From assembly GCA_937926415.1 (NCBI GenBank), contig CALBAF010000188.1:1-8862 (forward strand): a stretch of DNA of 8,862 nucleotides, written 5' to 3'. Below, piece after piece: positions 1 to 5,825 of this stretch (positions within the stretch are counted from its first letter, which is position 1; each line of letters begins with the position of its first letter). A program made the translations under genes and the position numbers. This DNA comes from an uncultured Actinomyces sp. (GTDB lineage: Bacteria; Actinomycetota; Actinomycetes; Actinomycetales; Actinomycetaceae). Under the pieces are notes generated by a model, which was not told the DNA's origin, did no database searches, and worked only from the letters and a program-made list of their open reading frames with translations.

Positions 1-241
1 GCCCGGAGCCCTCGAGGTGCACCTGGGAGGCAGTGGGGACGCCCCCTCTGCCGACCCGCGCATCGTCACGCTGGGTTCTCCGGACCGCGCGCAGGCCTCC
101 GATCCAACGAACCCCGTGCAGGTCCTCGTACCCGCCGGCACCTGGCAGCGCACCTTCGCCCGCGGCGACTACGCGCTGGCCACCTGCGTGGTCTCCCCCG
201 AGTTCACCTTCGACGACTGGAAGCTCGCCGAGGGAGCCTAA
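1..241 (+). CDS. DUF985/cupin_5 family protein, C-terminal fragment
   Basis: The reading frame is open from the left edge (frame starts at base 2) to TAA at 239-241, so the N-terminal part is outside the window; a GTG at 17 lies inside the fragment and is not the real start. The visible ~79 residues include a VPAGTWQ stretch followed by an aromatic/acidic tail (ATCVVSPEFTFDDWKLA). This is the pattern of the C-terminal half of DUF985 (cupin_5) proteins, small cupin-fold barrels of unsettled biochemical role. The family assignment is from recognition of this tail; substrate and pathway cannot be told. No strong terminator follows it directly; a weak inverted repeat sits at 295-311, before the next gene. 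Confidence 0.75.
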   Translation, partial: PGALEVHLGGSGDAPSADPRIVTLGSPDRAQASDPTNPVQVLVPAGTWQRTFARGDYALATCVVSPEFTFDDWKLAEGA

Positions 242-294
242 GCCCGACCGGGACGCGTTCACCCCCACCCACGAGGCGCGTCTGTTCACCACTT

Positions 295-311
295 GCGAGG
301 ACACACCTCGC
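295..311. promoter_or_regulatory. Inverted repeat upstream of the small charged protein gene
   Basis: GCGAGG and CCTCGC form a perfect 6-bp inverted repeat around a 5-nt spacer (ACACA). It lies 54 bp after the cupin gene stop and ends 24 bp before the candidate -10 at 336-341. It could be a short hairpin ending the cupin transcript (no T-run follows) or an operator for the next gene. The sequence does not decide between these. Confidence 0.3.
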
Positions 312-335
312 TCAGCGCCCCGGAACACTCCACCC

Positions 336-341
336 TAGGAT
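336..341 (+). promoter_or_regulatory. Candidate -10 element (TAGGAT) for the 390-542 gene
   Basis: TAGGAT fits the TANNNT actinobacterial -10 consensus. I see no good -35 at 16-18 bp upstream. Transcription would start near 348, giving a leader of about 40 nt that contains several short competing inverted repeats (345-375) before the Shine-Dalgarno at 379-385. Confidence 0.4.
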
Positions 342-389
342 GGTCGTATCCGCTCAACCAATACGAGCGGCTCGTTCCAAGGAGGAAAC

Positions 390-542
390 ATGGGTCTGGA
401 AGATCTGAAGAAGCAGGCTGAAGAGGGTCTCGAGAAGGCCAAGGAAACCTTCGGCGAAGAAAACGTCGAGAAGGCCGTCGAGGCCGCCAAGGACAAGGCG
501 ACCGAGGTCATCTCCGATCTGAAGGACAAGTTCCAGAAGTGA
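390..542 (+). CDS. Small highly charged helical protein (50 aa), function unknown
   Basis: ATG at 390 is preceded 4 nt upstream by a textbook Shine-Dalgarno (AAGGAGG, 379-385), and TGA at 540-542 is followed at once by an intrinsic terminator (553-580), so this is a self-contained single-gene unit. The protein has 10 Lys, 10 Glu and 4 Asp among 50 residues, only two aromatics (F21, F48), and no Cys, His, Trp or Tyr. It has no signal peptide or membrane segment. It should form one or two amphipathic helices broken near G22. Codons are almost all the preferred G/C-ending ones, which together with the strong ribosome site suggests high expression. It loosely resembles the short Lys/Glu-rich actinobacterial proteins called MT0933/Rv0909-like antitoxins and also LEA-like or CsbD-like stress proteins. 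These are similarities of composition only, and no toxin partner is adjacent. Confidence 0.8.
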   Translation: MGLEDLKKQAEEGLEKAKETFGEENVEKAVEAAKDKATEVISDLKDKFQK

Positions 543-552
543 CCTCACGGGA

Positions 553-580
553 GGGCCGGGCCTCATCAGCCCGGCCCTTT
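553..580 (+). terminator. Intrinsic terminator after the 50-aa protein gene
   Basis: GGGCCGGGC (553-561) and GCCCGGCCC (569-577) form a perfect 9-bp GC stem with a 7-nt loop, followed by TTTC. It begins 11 nt after the stop codon. Confidence 0.85.
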
Positions 581-670
581 CGCATGCCCGCGCGGCACTG
601 TGTCCCATCCCCCACCCCCACAAAACCCCAACGATTCCAACGTTTTCCTAGCCCAGGCCTCGTTCCATTG

Positions 671-685
671 TTTCGTGCAGCGAAA
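671..685. promoter_or_regulatory. Inverted repeat TTTCG-N5-CGAAA upstream of the ABC importer
   Basis: A perfect 5-5-5 inverted repeat lies about 90 bp before the binding-protein start. A possible -10 (GATACT at 713-718 or TACTCT at 715-720) follows, without a convincing -35. The repeat is well placed for an upstream operator, but it is short enough to occur by chance. Confidence 0.25.
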
Positions 686-774
686 TGACGCCAGCGCATT
701 TTTCGGCGCACCGATACTCTCAACACGTCAGACCCGCCCACAAGGCGGAATCCCCCACGTCACCGGGAGGCCCC

Positions 775-1638
775 ATGCGCCGCTCTGTCCGTTCCCTCGC
801 TGCCGTCGCCGCCGTCGCGGCCCTCGGCCTGGCCGCCTGCACGGGCGGCGCGAGCTCCTCTTCTTCTGCCGATGCCGAGCAGACCTACGGCCCCGGCGCC
901 CTGCCGACCGTGACGGAAGGCAAGCTCACCGTCGCCACCTCCGATCCCGCCTACTCGCCGTGGATCCTGGACAACGACCCGGCCTCGGGCGAAGGCTACG
1001 AGTCGGCCGTCATCTACGCCCTGGCCGAAGAACTCGGCTACAGCGCCGACAACGTCCAGTGGGTGCGCGCCACCTTCGATTCGTCGATCACCCCCGGCGC
1101 CAAGGACTGGGACCTGAACATTCAGCAGTTCTCCATCACCGACGAGCGTAAGAACGCCGTCGACTTCACGTCCCCGTACTACACGACGACCTCGGCGATC
1201 ATCACGAAGGCCGGAACCCCGGCCGCCGACGCGAAGTCCATCGCGGACCTCAAGGACGTGCTGATCGGCGTTCAGGCCGGCACGACGTCGCAGCAGTTCG
1301 CCTCCGATCACCTGGAGTCTGGCCTGACCCAGAAGCTGCAGATGTTCAACTCCTCCGACGACACGGTCCTGGCCCTGCAGACGGGCCGCGTGGACGCGAT
1401 CGTCGTCGACCTGCCGACCGCGTTCTACATGGTCGCCGCGCAGATCGATGACGGCGTCATCATCGGCCAGTTCGACGACACGACGGGCGGCGAGGAGTAC
1501 GGCATCGTCCTGCCCAAGGGCTCCAAGCTGACCCCCACGGTCTCCGCCGCGGTCGATCGCCTGGCCTCGTCCGGCAAGCTCACCGAGCTGCAGGAGAAGT
1601 GGCTGAACGAGGCACAGAACGTGCCCACCCTCAAGTGA
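775..1638 (+). CDS. Polar amino acid ABC transporter, substrate-binding lipoprotein
   Basis: Family 3 extracellular solute-binding protein (287 aa), the external receptor that delivers a polar amino acid to the permease encoded next. The start at 775 is chosen because GGGAGG lies 4 nt upstream and because it gives a clean lipoprotein signal peptide: R2-R3, hydrophobic core 8-20, lipobox L19-A-A-C22. The mature protein would be lipid-anchored at C22, with a Ser-rich linker at 27-31. Family features include GEGYESAVIYALAEELG (72-88), SITDERKNAVDF with R125, and GRVDAIVVD with D212. R125 and D212 sit where this fold binds the ligand's carboxylate and amino groups, so an amino acid ligand is likely; which one cannot be told. 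It is first in a three-gene operon, with 13 nt to the permease. A longer in-frame version from 685 lacks a ribosome site and would bury the signal peptide. Confidence 0.93.
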   Translation: MRRSVRSLAAVAAVAALGLAACTGGASSSSSADAEQTYGPGALPTVTEGKLTVATSDPAYSPWILDNDPASGEGYESAVIYALAEELGYSADNVQWVRATFDSSITPGAKDWDLNIQQFSITDERKNAVDFTSPYYTTTSAIITKAGTPAADAKSIADLKDVLIGVQAGTTSQQFASDHLESGLTQKLQMFNSSDDTVLALQTGRVDAIVVDLPTAFYMVAAQIDDGVIIGQFDDTTGGEEYGIVLPKGSKLTPTVSAAVDRLASSGKLTELQEKWLNEAQNVPTLK

Positions 1639-1651
1639 GGCCCCCACACTC

Positions 1652-2524
1652 ATGAGTGACTACTCGAGTGACGCGACGGCCACGCCCCCCATTTCGGCGG
1701 TGGAGCGTGGCCGCCGCGCTTATCGGCGCAAGCAGACGGTCCGGTCTATTCTCATCTCCCTGGCCTCCACGGTCGTGGTCGCGGGAGTCCTCATCGCCGT
1801 TGTCGTCAACTCCGACGGGTGGGAGGCCACCCGCAACACCTTCTTCAACGGCAAGTACTTCGTCGAGGCATTCCCCCAGGTCCTGGCCGGCCTGTGGCTG
1901 AACATCCGGATCCTGCTGATCTCGGTGCTGGGCGTCGCCGTCTTTGCGACTCTGCTGGCGGCCGCCCGCACGCTGGCTGGTCCCGTGTTCTTCCCGATCC
2001 GCTTCCTGGCGGCGGCGTACACGGATATTTTCCGAGGCGTCCCCTTCCTGGTCGTCCTCTACCTGATCGGCTTCGGCATCCCCGCGCTCAACCCGACGAC
2101 GCGCATCCCGACCGCGTTCCTGGGCACGGTCGCGCTGATCCTCACGTACTCCTCGTACGTCGCCGAGGTGCTGCGCGCGGGCCTGGACTCCGTGCACCCC
2201 TCCCAGCGCTACGCGGCCCGCTCGCTGGGCCTATCCCACGGGCAGACGCTGCGCATGATCATCGTTCCGCAGGCGATCCGCAAGGTCACGCCCGCCCTCA
2301 TGAACGACTTCATTTCCATGCAGAAGGACGTCGGCCTGATCTCGGTCCTGGGCGCAGTCGACGCGATCCGTTCGGCGCAGATGGTCCAGGCCAAGACCTA
2401 CAACATGACGTCCTACGTCGTTGCCGGCCTGCTGTTCATCATCTTGTCGTTCCCCTTCATTCGCCTGTCGGACTGGTACACGGCCCGACTGCGTAAGCGC
2501 GAGCAGATGGGAGGTGCCGTCTGA
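1652..2524 (+). CDS. Polar amino acid ABC transporter, permease
   Basis: HisM/GlnP-type integral membrane subunit (290 aa). The N-terminus is an Arg/Lys-rich cytoplasmic tail (residues 19-31) followed by membrane segments at roughly 32-52, 82-105, 114-140, 155-175 and 252-270. The family signature TDIFRGVPFLVVL is at 124-136 (more often FRGTP). The cytoplasmic EAA loop that docks the ATPase spans about 171-206, with E172, R175-A-G and the closing IIVPQAI (203-209). Only one permease gene is present, so the membrane part is probably a homodimer. A weak GAGG at 1637-1640 serves as ribosome site. Its TGA overlaps the ATPase ATG by one base (TGATG), which implies translational coupling. Confidence 0.94.
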   Translation: MSDYSSDATATPPISAVERGRRAYRRKQTVRSILISLASTVVVAGVLIAVVVNSDGWEATRNTFFNGKYFVEAFPQVLAGLWLNIRILLISVLGVAVFATLLAAARTLAGPVFFPIRFLAAAYTDIFRGVPFLVVLYLIGFGIPALNPTTRIPTAFLGTVALILTYSSYVAEVLRAGLDSVHPSQRYAARSLGLSHGQTLRMIIVPQAIRKVTPALMNDFISMQKDVGLISVLGAVDAIRSAQMVQAKTYNMTSYVVAGLLFIILSFPFIRLSDWYTARLRKREQMGGAV

Positions 2525-3303
2525 TGTCGGTCTCCACGAATTACGAGGCCTCCCCCACCTCGGACAACAGCACCCCGGTCCTGCGCGCCGTCGGCGTCGT
2601 CAAGCGCTTCGGCGACAACGTCGTCCTGCGCGGCCTCGACCTGGACGTCGCAGCGCACGAGGTCGTCGTCCTCCTGGGCGCGTCGGGCTCGGGTAAGTCG
2701 ACGCTGCTGCGCTGCGCGAACCTGCTCGAGCGGGTGGACGACGGCCAGATCTTCCTGGCCGGCGAGGACATCACGGACCCGCGCGCGAACGCTGACAAGA
2801 TCCGCGCGCGCATCGGCGTCGTGTTCCAGCACTACAACCTGTTCCCGCACATGTCGGTGCTGGACAACGTGACCCTGGCCGCCCGCAAGGTGCACGGCTG
2901 GGAGAAGGATCGCGCCCGCGAGCGCGGCATGGAGCTGTTGGACCGCATCGGCTTGAAGGACAAGGCGAAGGAGTACCCGGATCGCCTGTCGGGTGGCCAG
3001 CAGCAGCGCGTCGCTATCGCACGCGCGCTCGCCACGAACCCGGAACTGCTCCTGCTGGACGAGATCACGGCGGCACTGGACCCGGTTCTCGTCGGCGAGG
3101 TCCTCGACCTCGTGCGCGAGATCAAGGAGCAGGGCTCGACCATCCTCATGGCGACGCACGAGATCAGCTTCGCCCGCCAGGCGGCCGACCGCGTCGTGTT
3201 CCTGCGCGGCGGCCAGATCGTCGAACAGGGCCCGCCCGAGCAGGTCATCGACAACCCGCGCGAGCAGGCCACCCGGGACTTCCTGGCGCGCATCCTGCAC
3301 TGA
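2524..3303 (+). CDS. Polar amino acid ABC transporter, ATP-binding protein
   Basis: GlnQ/HisP-type nucleotide-binding subunit (259 aa) powering the importer encoded just upstream. Motifs in order: Walker A GASGSGKST (52-60), Q-loop Q102 in VVFQHYNLFP, ABC signature LSGGQQQR (155-162), Walker B LLLLDE (175-180) with catalytic E180, D-loop AALD (183-186) and switch H212 in ATHE. All catalytic residues are present. After the Walker B it reads DEITAALDP rather than the commoner DEPTSALDP, a tolerated variant. The first ~18 residues are a Ser/Thr/Asn-rich extension before the conserved core. It is the last gene of the operon and is followed 13 nt later by a 17-bp hairpin. Confidence 0.95.
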   Translation: MSVSTNYEASPTSDNSTPVLRAVGVVKRFGDNVVLRGLDLDVAAHEVVVLLGASGSGKSTLLRCANLLERVDDGQIFLAGEDITDPRANADKIRARIGVVFQHYNLFPHMSVLDNVTLAARKVHGWEKDRARERGMELLDRIGLKDKAKEYPDRLSGGQQQRVAIARALATNPELLLLDEITAALDPVLVGEVLDLVREIKEQGSTILMATHEISFARQAADRVVFLRGGQIVEQGPPEQVIDNPREQATRDFLARILH

Positions 3304-3316
3304 GACACGGGAAACC

Positions 3317-3357
3317 AGAAGGGGGGTGGCCAACTCATCGTTGGCCACCCCCCTTCT
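3317..3357 (+). terminator. Terminator hairpin after the ABC importer operon
   Basis: A perfect 17-bp inverted repeat (3317-3333 with 3341-3357) with a 7-nt loop, including GGGGGGTGGCC on the left arm. The arms end in AGAA/TTCT, so a short A/T flank is built into the stem, but there is no true T-run. It separates the importer from the toxin-antitoxin cassette. Confidence 0.8.
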
Positions 3358-3446
3358 CATCCACTCACAACGTGATCCATTCCCACCAGGATCCTTTCAG
3401 GGGAAAGAGCTAGCCCACTCACACCGCGGATGCTAAGGTATCTACA

Positions 3447-3467
3447 CGTACGGATAATGTCCGTACG
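3447..3467. promoter_or_regulatory. Palindromic operator/promoter of the toxin-antitoxin operon
   Basis: CGTACGGA and TCCGTACG form a perfect 8-bp inverted repeat around a 5-nt centre, 18 bp before the antitoxin start. Each arm also contains the self-palindromic hexamer CGTACG, so there are two symmetric boxes with centres 15 bp apart. GATAAT (3453-3458), a 5/6 match to the -10 consensus, lies in the middle of the palindrome; TAAGGT (3434-3439) just upstream is an alternative -10. Ribbon-helix-helix antitoxins typically repress their own operon by binding such palindromes, so autoregulation here is a well-supported inference. Confidence 0.7.
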
Positions 3468-3485
3468 AGCGAAAGAGGAATTGAT

Positions 3486-3794
3486 ATGAGCATTGCAAAG
3501 ACACAGCGTCTGGAACTACGCCTCACCGAGGAACAGAACACTCTCATTCGCAGCGCGGCTACATACACGTCTCGTAGCATCAGCGATTTCGTCCTCTCCG
3601 CAGCCACATTGGAGGCAGAGCGACGTCTCGCCGACCAGCGCTTCTTCATTCTGAACGAAGAGGAGCACGCCCGCTTCGAAGAAATCCTTGCGGCCTCGCC
3701 GACAGACGATCCCAAGCTGCGCAAACTCTTTGATCGCCCCTCGCCCTTCGGCACTCACATCGACCTGAACACACCGAGCACCTCCAAAAACTGA
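3486..3794 (+). CDS. DUF1778 ribbon-helix-helix antitoxin (TacA-like)
   Basis: 102-aa antitoxin of the DUF1778 family. Residues 7-13 (QRLELRL) form the DNA-contacting strand, followed by helices at about 15-27 and 31-47 (SISDFVLSAATLEAERRL), the ribbon-helix-helix dimer fold. The C-terminal part (54-87, FILNEEEHARFEEIL and KLRKLFDRPSPF) is the segment that in TacA-type proteins wraps and neutralises the acetyltransferase toxin. GAGGA at 3475-3479 precedes the ATG. Its stop overlaps the toxin start (TGATG, 3792-3796), ensuring coupled translation with antitoxin first. Fourteen of its first 34 codons end in A or T, against one of the first 34 in the nearby ATPase gene, which suggests horizontal acquisition. 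It is expected to repress its own promoter through the palindrome at 3447-3467. Confidence 0.92.
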   Translation: MSIAKTQRLELRLTEEQNTLIRSAATYTSRSISDFVLSAATLEAERRLADQRFFILNEEEHARFEEILAASPTDDPKLRKLFDRPSPFGTHIDLNTPSTSKN

Positions 3795-4312
3795 TGTACG
3801 TATCAGTCCTGCAAGAGCCGCGGCCTCTCGAGCGGAGGGACGACCGATCGCGCTTCCAATCGGGCAACACTGAGATCGATGATTGGTTCCACCGATTTGC
3901 GTGGCAGAACCATCGAGAAGGCAACACTCGTGTTTTCGTCACGAGGCAGGAACCAGAGACACTCGGTTTCTATGCCCTATCGATGGGAGCAGTGCAGCGC
4001 AGCAAACTCCCAGATGCCCTTAAACCCGGTCGGCGCCCGGAGCCATGCCCAGTTCTCCTCCTCGCGCGACTCGCCGTCGACCAGCGCGCGCAGGGACGAG
4101 GCATAGGCGCAGCTCTCCTCAAAGATGCACTCTTGCGAGCCTACAAGCTCAGCGATGAGGTGGGATTCGCTGCCCTCCTGGTCCACTGCGCCAACGACCA
4201 CGCACGCGACTTCTACCTCAACCAGTGCTCACAGTTTGTACCCTGCCCAGGAGCAGAGAATCACCTGATGCTACCGCTGCGGGCACTGCGGGAATTTATT
4301 AACACTCTCTAA
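3794..4312 (+). CDS. GNAT acetyltransferase toxin (TacT-like)
   Basis: 172-aa GCN5-related N-acetyltransferase, the toxin partner of the DUF1778 protein directly upstream. Toxins of this type (TacT, AtaT, ItaT) acetylate the amino acid on charged tRNAs with acetyl-CoA and block translation; the tRNA target of this one cannot be read from sequence. Visible features: the early FQSGNTEIDDWF stretch (21-32) common to these toxins, LARLAVDQRAQGRGIG (90-105) as the acetyl-CoA pyrophosphate-binding motif, and ARDFYLNQ with Y141, the position of the catalytic/structural tyrosine of TacT. Length is typical and all key motifs are intact, so it is probably functional. It has no separate ribosome site and relies on the one-base overlap with the antitoxin stop. 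Codon use is as atypical as the antitoxin's. Confidence 0.93.
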   Translation: MYVSVLQEPRPLERRDDRSRFQSGNTEIDDWFHRFAWQNHREGNTRVFVTRQEPETLGFYALSMGAVQRSKLPDALKPGRRPEPCPVLLLARLAVDQRAQGRGIGAALLKDALLRAYKLSDEVGFAALLVHCANDHARDFYLNQCSQFVPCPGAENHLMLPLRALREFINTL

Positions 4313-4329
4313 CACCCAGCGGCCGGAAC

Positions 4330-4377
4330 ACAACGCACAGGGCCCAGGATCCGCAGATCCTGGGCCCGAAGCGTTGT
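4330..4377. terminator. Two-tier bidirectional terminator between convergent genes
   Basis: The inner stem GGGCCCAGGATC/GATCCTGGGCCC (4340-4351 with 4356-4367) has 12 perfect pairs and a 4-nt CGCA loop. The outer stem ACAACGC/GCGTTGT (4330-4336 with 4371-4377) has 7 perfect pairs; a 3-nt-by-3-nt internal loop joins the two. It sits between the toxin stop (4312) and the minus-strand lipoprotein stop (4388) and can end both transcripts. No long T-run on either strand. Confidence 0.8.
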
Positions 4378-4387
4378 CAGTATGGAA

Positions 4388-4789
4388 TCAGTTGGCGCCC
4401 GGCGTGACGACGACGGTGATCTCGGTGCTGATGCCGTCCGGATCGGTCAGGGTAACGGTGATCGGGTCGTCTTCCTCGCCCAGCGCACGCAGCGGGTGCA
4501 GGGTGACGACGTTCTTCTCGGACTTGCCGACCTCAAGCGCGGTCGGGTCAGAGACCTCGATCTTCCACTTGGCGGCCTTGTCGGATTCGGCCAGCTTGAT
4601 CTTCAGGTCGCGCTTCTCGGGGACCTTGATGCCGCTGTCGTCGATCTGAGCGATGGGACGCTCGACCGTCTTGACGTCCTTCGGGGTCACGTAGGAGTGA
4701 GCGGAATCGGAATCGGTGGCGCAGCCGGTCAGGGCGGTCACGCCCAGGCCGAGAGCCAGCACTGCAGTAAGGATGGAACGCTTGTTCAT
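4388..4789 (-). CDS. Small predicted lipoprotein, function unknown
   Basis: 133-aa secreted lipoprotein. The start at 4789 is chosen because it gives a compact signal peptide (N2-K-R, hydrophobic 6-20) ending in the lipobox L20-T-G-C23; the mature protein of about 110 residues would be anchored in the membrane outer face. A longer form starting at 4807 would add six residues and overlap the likely -10 element. After a Ser/Asp-rich linker (25-32), the rest alternates charged turns and short strands (KWKIEVSDP, NVVTLHPL, ITVTLTDPDG, TEITVVVTP), which suggests an all-beta, immunoglobulin-like domain. I do not recognise a family or catalytic motif. TAGTAT ends 7 nt before the ATG, consistent with a leaderless mRNA. 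It lies 77 bp downstream of the hydrolase gene on the same strand but probably has its own promoter. Confidence 0.8.
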   Translation of the reverse strand: MNKRSILTAVLALGLGVTALTGCATDSDSAHSYVTPKDVKTVERPIAQIDDSGIKVPEKRDLKIKLAESDKAAKWKIEVSDPTALEVGKSEKNVVTLHPLRALGEEDDPITVTLTDPDGISTEITVVVTPGAN

Positions 4790-4796
4790 AACCACC

Positions 4797-4802
4797 ATAC
4801 TA
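4797..4802 (-). promoter_or_regulatory. Candidate leaderless promoter -10 (TAGTAT) of the small lipoprotein gene
   Basis: On the minus strand TAGTAT is separated by 7 nt from the ATG at 4789, so transcription would begin at or next to the start codon. No Shine-Dalgarno and no clear -35 are visible. Confidence 0.45.
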
Positions 4803-4866
4803 AGCATCCATCCTCATAGATACGCATTACAAGGCCCGTTTTGGGACGATGTCACACCATCTCACG

Positions 4867-5802
4867 TCACATGGACCAGACCAGCGCCCCCGACTCAACG
4901 TCCGCCCAGTACGAGCTGGCAAACTCCGCCCACTGCTGCGGGAACTGCAGCTGCGGGCTGTGCGTGCCCACTCGGATAATGCTCTCGCGGGCACCCAGGT
5001 CTGCGGCCTCCTCGGCGTAGCACGAGGGCGGCCAGATCTCATCCTGGTCCCCGTACAGGACGTGCACGGGCACGCCCGTGGCCGCGAGCGCGGGGGTGTC
5101 GGGGCGCAGCTGGGAGAGGATGCGGGCGATGCCCACCAGATTTTCCGAGGCCGTATCCAGCGCGCGGATACGTTGAAATTCCGCCCATCCGACACCGGGT
5201 TCATCGAAGTTCATATCGGGGAAGTAGGCGCGCAGCACCTGCTGGCGCGCGCCGGGGCCCGTCGGCAGGGGGTCGAGGATCGGCAGGGTGTTCATCCAGT
5301 CGTAGACGGCCCGACCCGAGCAGAACAGGGTGACGGAGGCGAAGAGGTCGGGGCGCTTGACAACGGCCGCGCGCGCGACGATCCCACCGAAGGAGTGGCC
5401 CACGAGATGGACGCGACCCGTGGTCCCGGCCCAGGCCTCGGCGACGGCGATGAGGTCACCGACAAAGTCACTCATCCCATACGCGCCCAGACCGGCAGGC
5501 GCGGCGGACCCGCCCTGGCCTCGTTGCGAGTAGGCGAGGACGTCCCACCCCGCCTCCCCGAGGTACGGCAGAACGGTCGAGTAGTCCTCCTTGGATCCCG
5601 TGTATCCGGGGACGAGGAGGGCGCGGCTTCGTCCCGCGGCGCCCGGGGCCGAGGCGGCAGAGATCGCGGGGCTGCCGTCGACGAGGGAGGGGGCGCTCGG
5701 GCCGGTCAGCAGGCCGCTCAGCTCGCCAGCCGGGGAGGGCACGGCCACGGGGATGACGTTTGCTGCCAGCGCAAAAGGACCGAAAGGCTCTATCTGTTTC
5801 AC
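4867..5802 (-). CDS. Alpha/beta hydrolase
   Basis: 311-aa cytoplasmic alpha/beta-hydrolase-fold enzyme, probably an esterase or related hydrolase; the substrate is unknown. The core begins near residue 60 with LLVPGYTGSKEDY (62-74), which carries the oxyanion-hole region. The nucleophile elbow is GHSFGG with S137 (135-140), the acid is D254 in YGDQDEIWP (or D252), and the catalytic histidine is H281 in GTHSPQ. The triad is complete. An Ala/Ser/Pro-rich insertion (about 34-58) precedes the core. The GTG start at 5802 is chosen because TACGAT ends 7 nt upstream of it, while the only longer in-frame start (TTG at 5832) would run into the divergent nitroreductase gene. No signal peptide is evident. 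The gene is transcribed away from the nitroreductase with 23 bp between starts. Confidence 0.88.
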   Translation of the reverse strand: MKQIEPFGPFALAANVIPVAVPSPAGELSGLLTGPSAPSLVDGSPAISAASAPGAAGRSRALLVPGYTGSKEDYSTVLPYLGEAGWDVLAYSQRGQGGSAAPAGLGAYGMSDFVGDLIAVAEAWAGTTGRVHLVGHSFGGIVARAAVVKRPDLFASVTLFCSGRAVYDWMNTLPILDPLPTGPGARQQVLRAYFPDMNFDEPGVGWAEFQRIRALDTASENLVGIARILSQLRPDTPALAATGVPVHVLYGDQDEIWPPSCYAEEAADLGARESIIRVGTHSPQLQFPQQWAEFASSYWADVESGALVWSM

Positions 5803-5809
5803 GCACCCA

Positions 5810-5815
5810 ATCGTA
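5810..5815 (-). promoter_or_regulatory. Candidate leaderless promoter -10 (TACGAT) of the hydrolase gene
   Basis: On the minus strand TACGAT ends 7 nt before the GTG at 5802. It shares two base pairs (5814-5815) with the oppositely directed TAGAAT of the nitroreductase gene. No Shine-Dalgarno is apparent. Confidence 0.45.
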
Positions 5816-5819
5816 GAAT
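5814..5819 (+). promoter_or_regulatory. Candidate leaderless promoter -10 (TAGAAT) of the nitroreductase gene
   Basis: TAGAAT ends 6 nt before the ATG at 5826, with no Shine-Dalgarno between. It overlaps the minus-strand hydrolase -10 by two base pairs, so the two polymerases could hardly bind at the same time. Confidence 0.5.
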
Positions 5820-5825
5820 GAACGC

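Noticed and set aside
685..774. Longer N-terminus of the ABC binding protein starting at 685
   Set aside because: No ribosome site upstream, and it would place 30 residues before a perfect lipoprotein signal peptide that has its own Shine-Dalgarno.
760..1653. 297-codon open frame on the minus strand across the binding-protein gene
   Set aside because: It is the antisense shadow of a GC-rich gene: Arg/Gly/Asp-rich low-complexity protein, no motifs, fully overlapped by a clear ABC binding protein.
2413..3360. 315-codon open frame on the minus strand across the ATPase gene
   Set aside because: Antisense of an unmistakable ABC ATPase with all motifs; the translated product has no recognisable domain and starts inside the terminator hairpin.
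4790..4866. Possible terminator between the hydrolase and lipoprotein genes
   Set aside because: Only 3-4 bp inverted repeats are visible (such as GATG/CATC), too weak to call.
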